A stretch of 7,041 nt of DNA, from assembly GCA_945906915.1 (NCBI GenBank), contig CAMDSI010000112.1, forward strand, positions 1-7,041, in the 5' to 3' direction. Position 1 is the first letter of the stretch. Every line of letters begins with the position of its first letter. A model generated the notes under the pieces. It saw nothing but the letters and a program-made list of their open reading frames with translations, did no database searches and had not been told where the DNA came from. The stretch comes from Spirosoma fluviale (GTDB taxonomy: Bacteria > Bacteroidota > Bacteroidia > Cytophagales > Spirosomataceae). Below, piece after piece: positions 6,979-7,041 of this stretch. The translations under genes and the position numbers were made by a program.

Positions 6979-7041
6979 CTAAAGGTAGAAGTTTTTAGTA
7001 GAGATTAAGGCCTCCACTTCATCAGGAACTAGATATTTAAT
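6979..7041 (-). CDS. Possible C-terminal end of an unrecognised gene upstream of comEC
   Basis: On the minus strand one frame is open from the window edge to a TAG at 6979-6981, encoding 20 residues that include YLVPDEVEALIS and end in NFYL. The other two minus-strand frames have stops within the first few codons. The stretch has a protein-like pattern of alternating charged and hydrophobic residues, and it ends 17 bases before the comEC ATG, a spacing typical of an operon. It is too short to recognise a family, and an open frame of this length can arise by chance. Confidence 0.42.
   Translation of the reverse strand: MKYLVPDEVEALISTKNFYL

Noticed and set aside
6980..6987. TACCTTTA on the minus strand, one base from a -7 consensus, just before comEC
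   Set aside because: The last base does not match, there is no -33 element, and transcription from it would leave only about 11 bases before the ATG. It also falls on the last codons of the possible upstream gene.
6634..7008. Plus-strand open frame of 124 codons opposite the comEC start
   Set aside because: It lies antisense to the N-terminal part of a well-supported comEC, has a low-complexity polar composition with no recognisable motif, and no promoter was seen before it.
1..7041. Mobile element, CRISPR array, toxin-antitoxin, defence or other novel gene system
   Set aside because: Nearly every base is accounted for by housekeeping-type genes with short gaps, and no array-like repeats, terminal inverted repeats, transposase or integrase motifs or tRNA-like structures were seen.

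Overview
The window looks like ordinary chromosomal sequence from a member of the Bacteroidota. Three things point that way. Two genes are preceded by an identical TACCTTTG box, which matches the Bacteroidota -7 consensus TAnnTTTG. The start codons sit in AT-rich leaders with no Shine-Dalgarno sequence. The protein variants are typical of that phylum: a tandem rhomboid pair, a ComEC without the metallo-beta-lactamase domain, and a Dxs with NDNCM in its thiamine-diphosphate motif. A member of the Cytophagales is plausible, but I cannot fix the genus by reading.

Layout. Positions 1-210 hold the C-terminal end of a rhomboid intramembrane protease. One base later a second, complete rhomboid begins (212-1066), with a catalytic Ser/His pair and a soluble C-terminal tail. 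Next come dxs (1127-3079; DXP synthase, the first enzyme of the MEP isoprenoid pathway) and typA/bipA (3175-4983; a ribosome-binding translational GTPase), each with its own likely promoter. A strong intrinsic terminator ends typA at 4990-5019. On the opposite strand a ComEC/Rec2-type DNA-uptake channel (5018-6961) runs convergently, and its stop codon lies inside the T-tract of that terminator. At the right edge, 6979-7041 on the minus strand may be the last 20 codons of a gene just upstream of comEC.

The genes do not form one pathway. The two rhomboids are almost certainly one transcription unit. dxs and typA look separately transcribed. comEC is probably co-transcribed with whatever lies to its right. 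No RNA genes, insertion sequences, CRISPR arrays, phage genes or defence genes were seen, and I found no convincing undescribed system. The points most worth a second look are the true start of dxs, the tail of the second rhomboid, the C-terminal tail of ComEC, and the overlap of terminator and stop codon.
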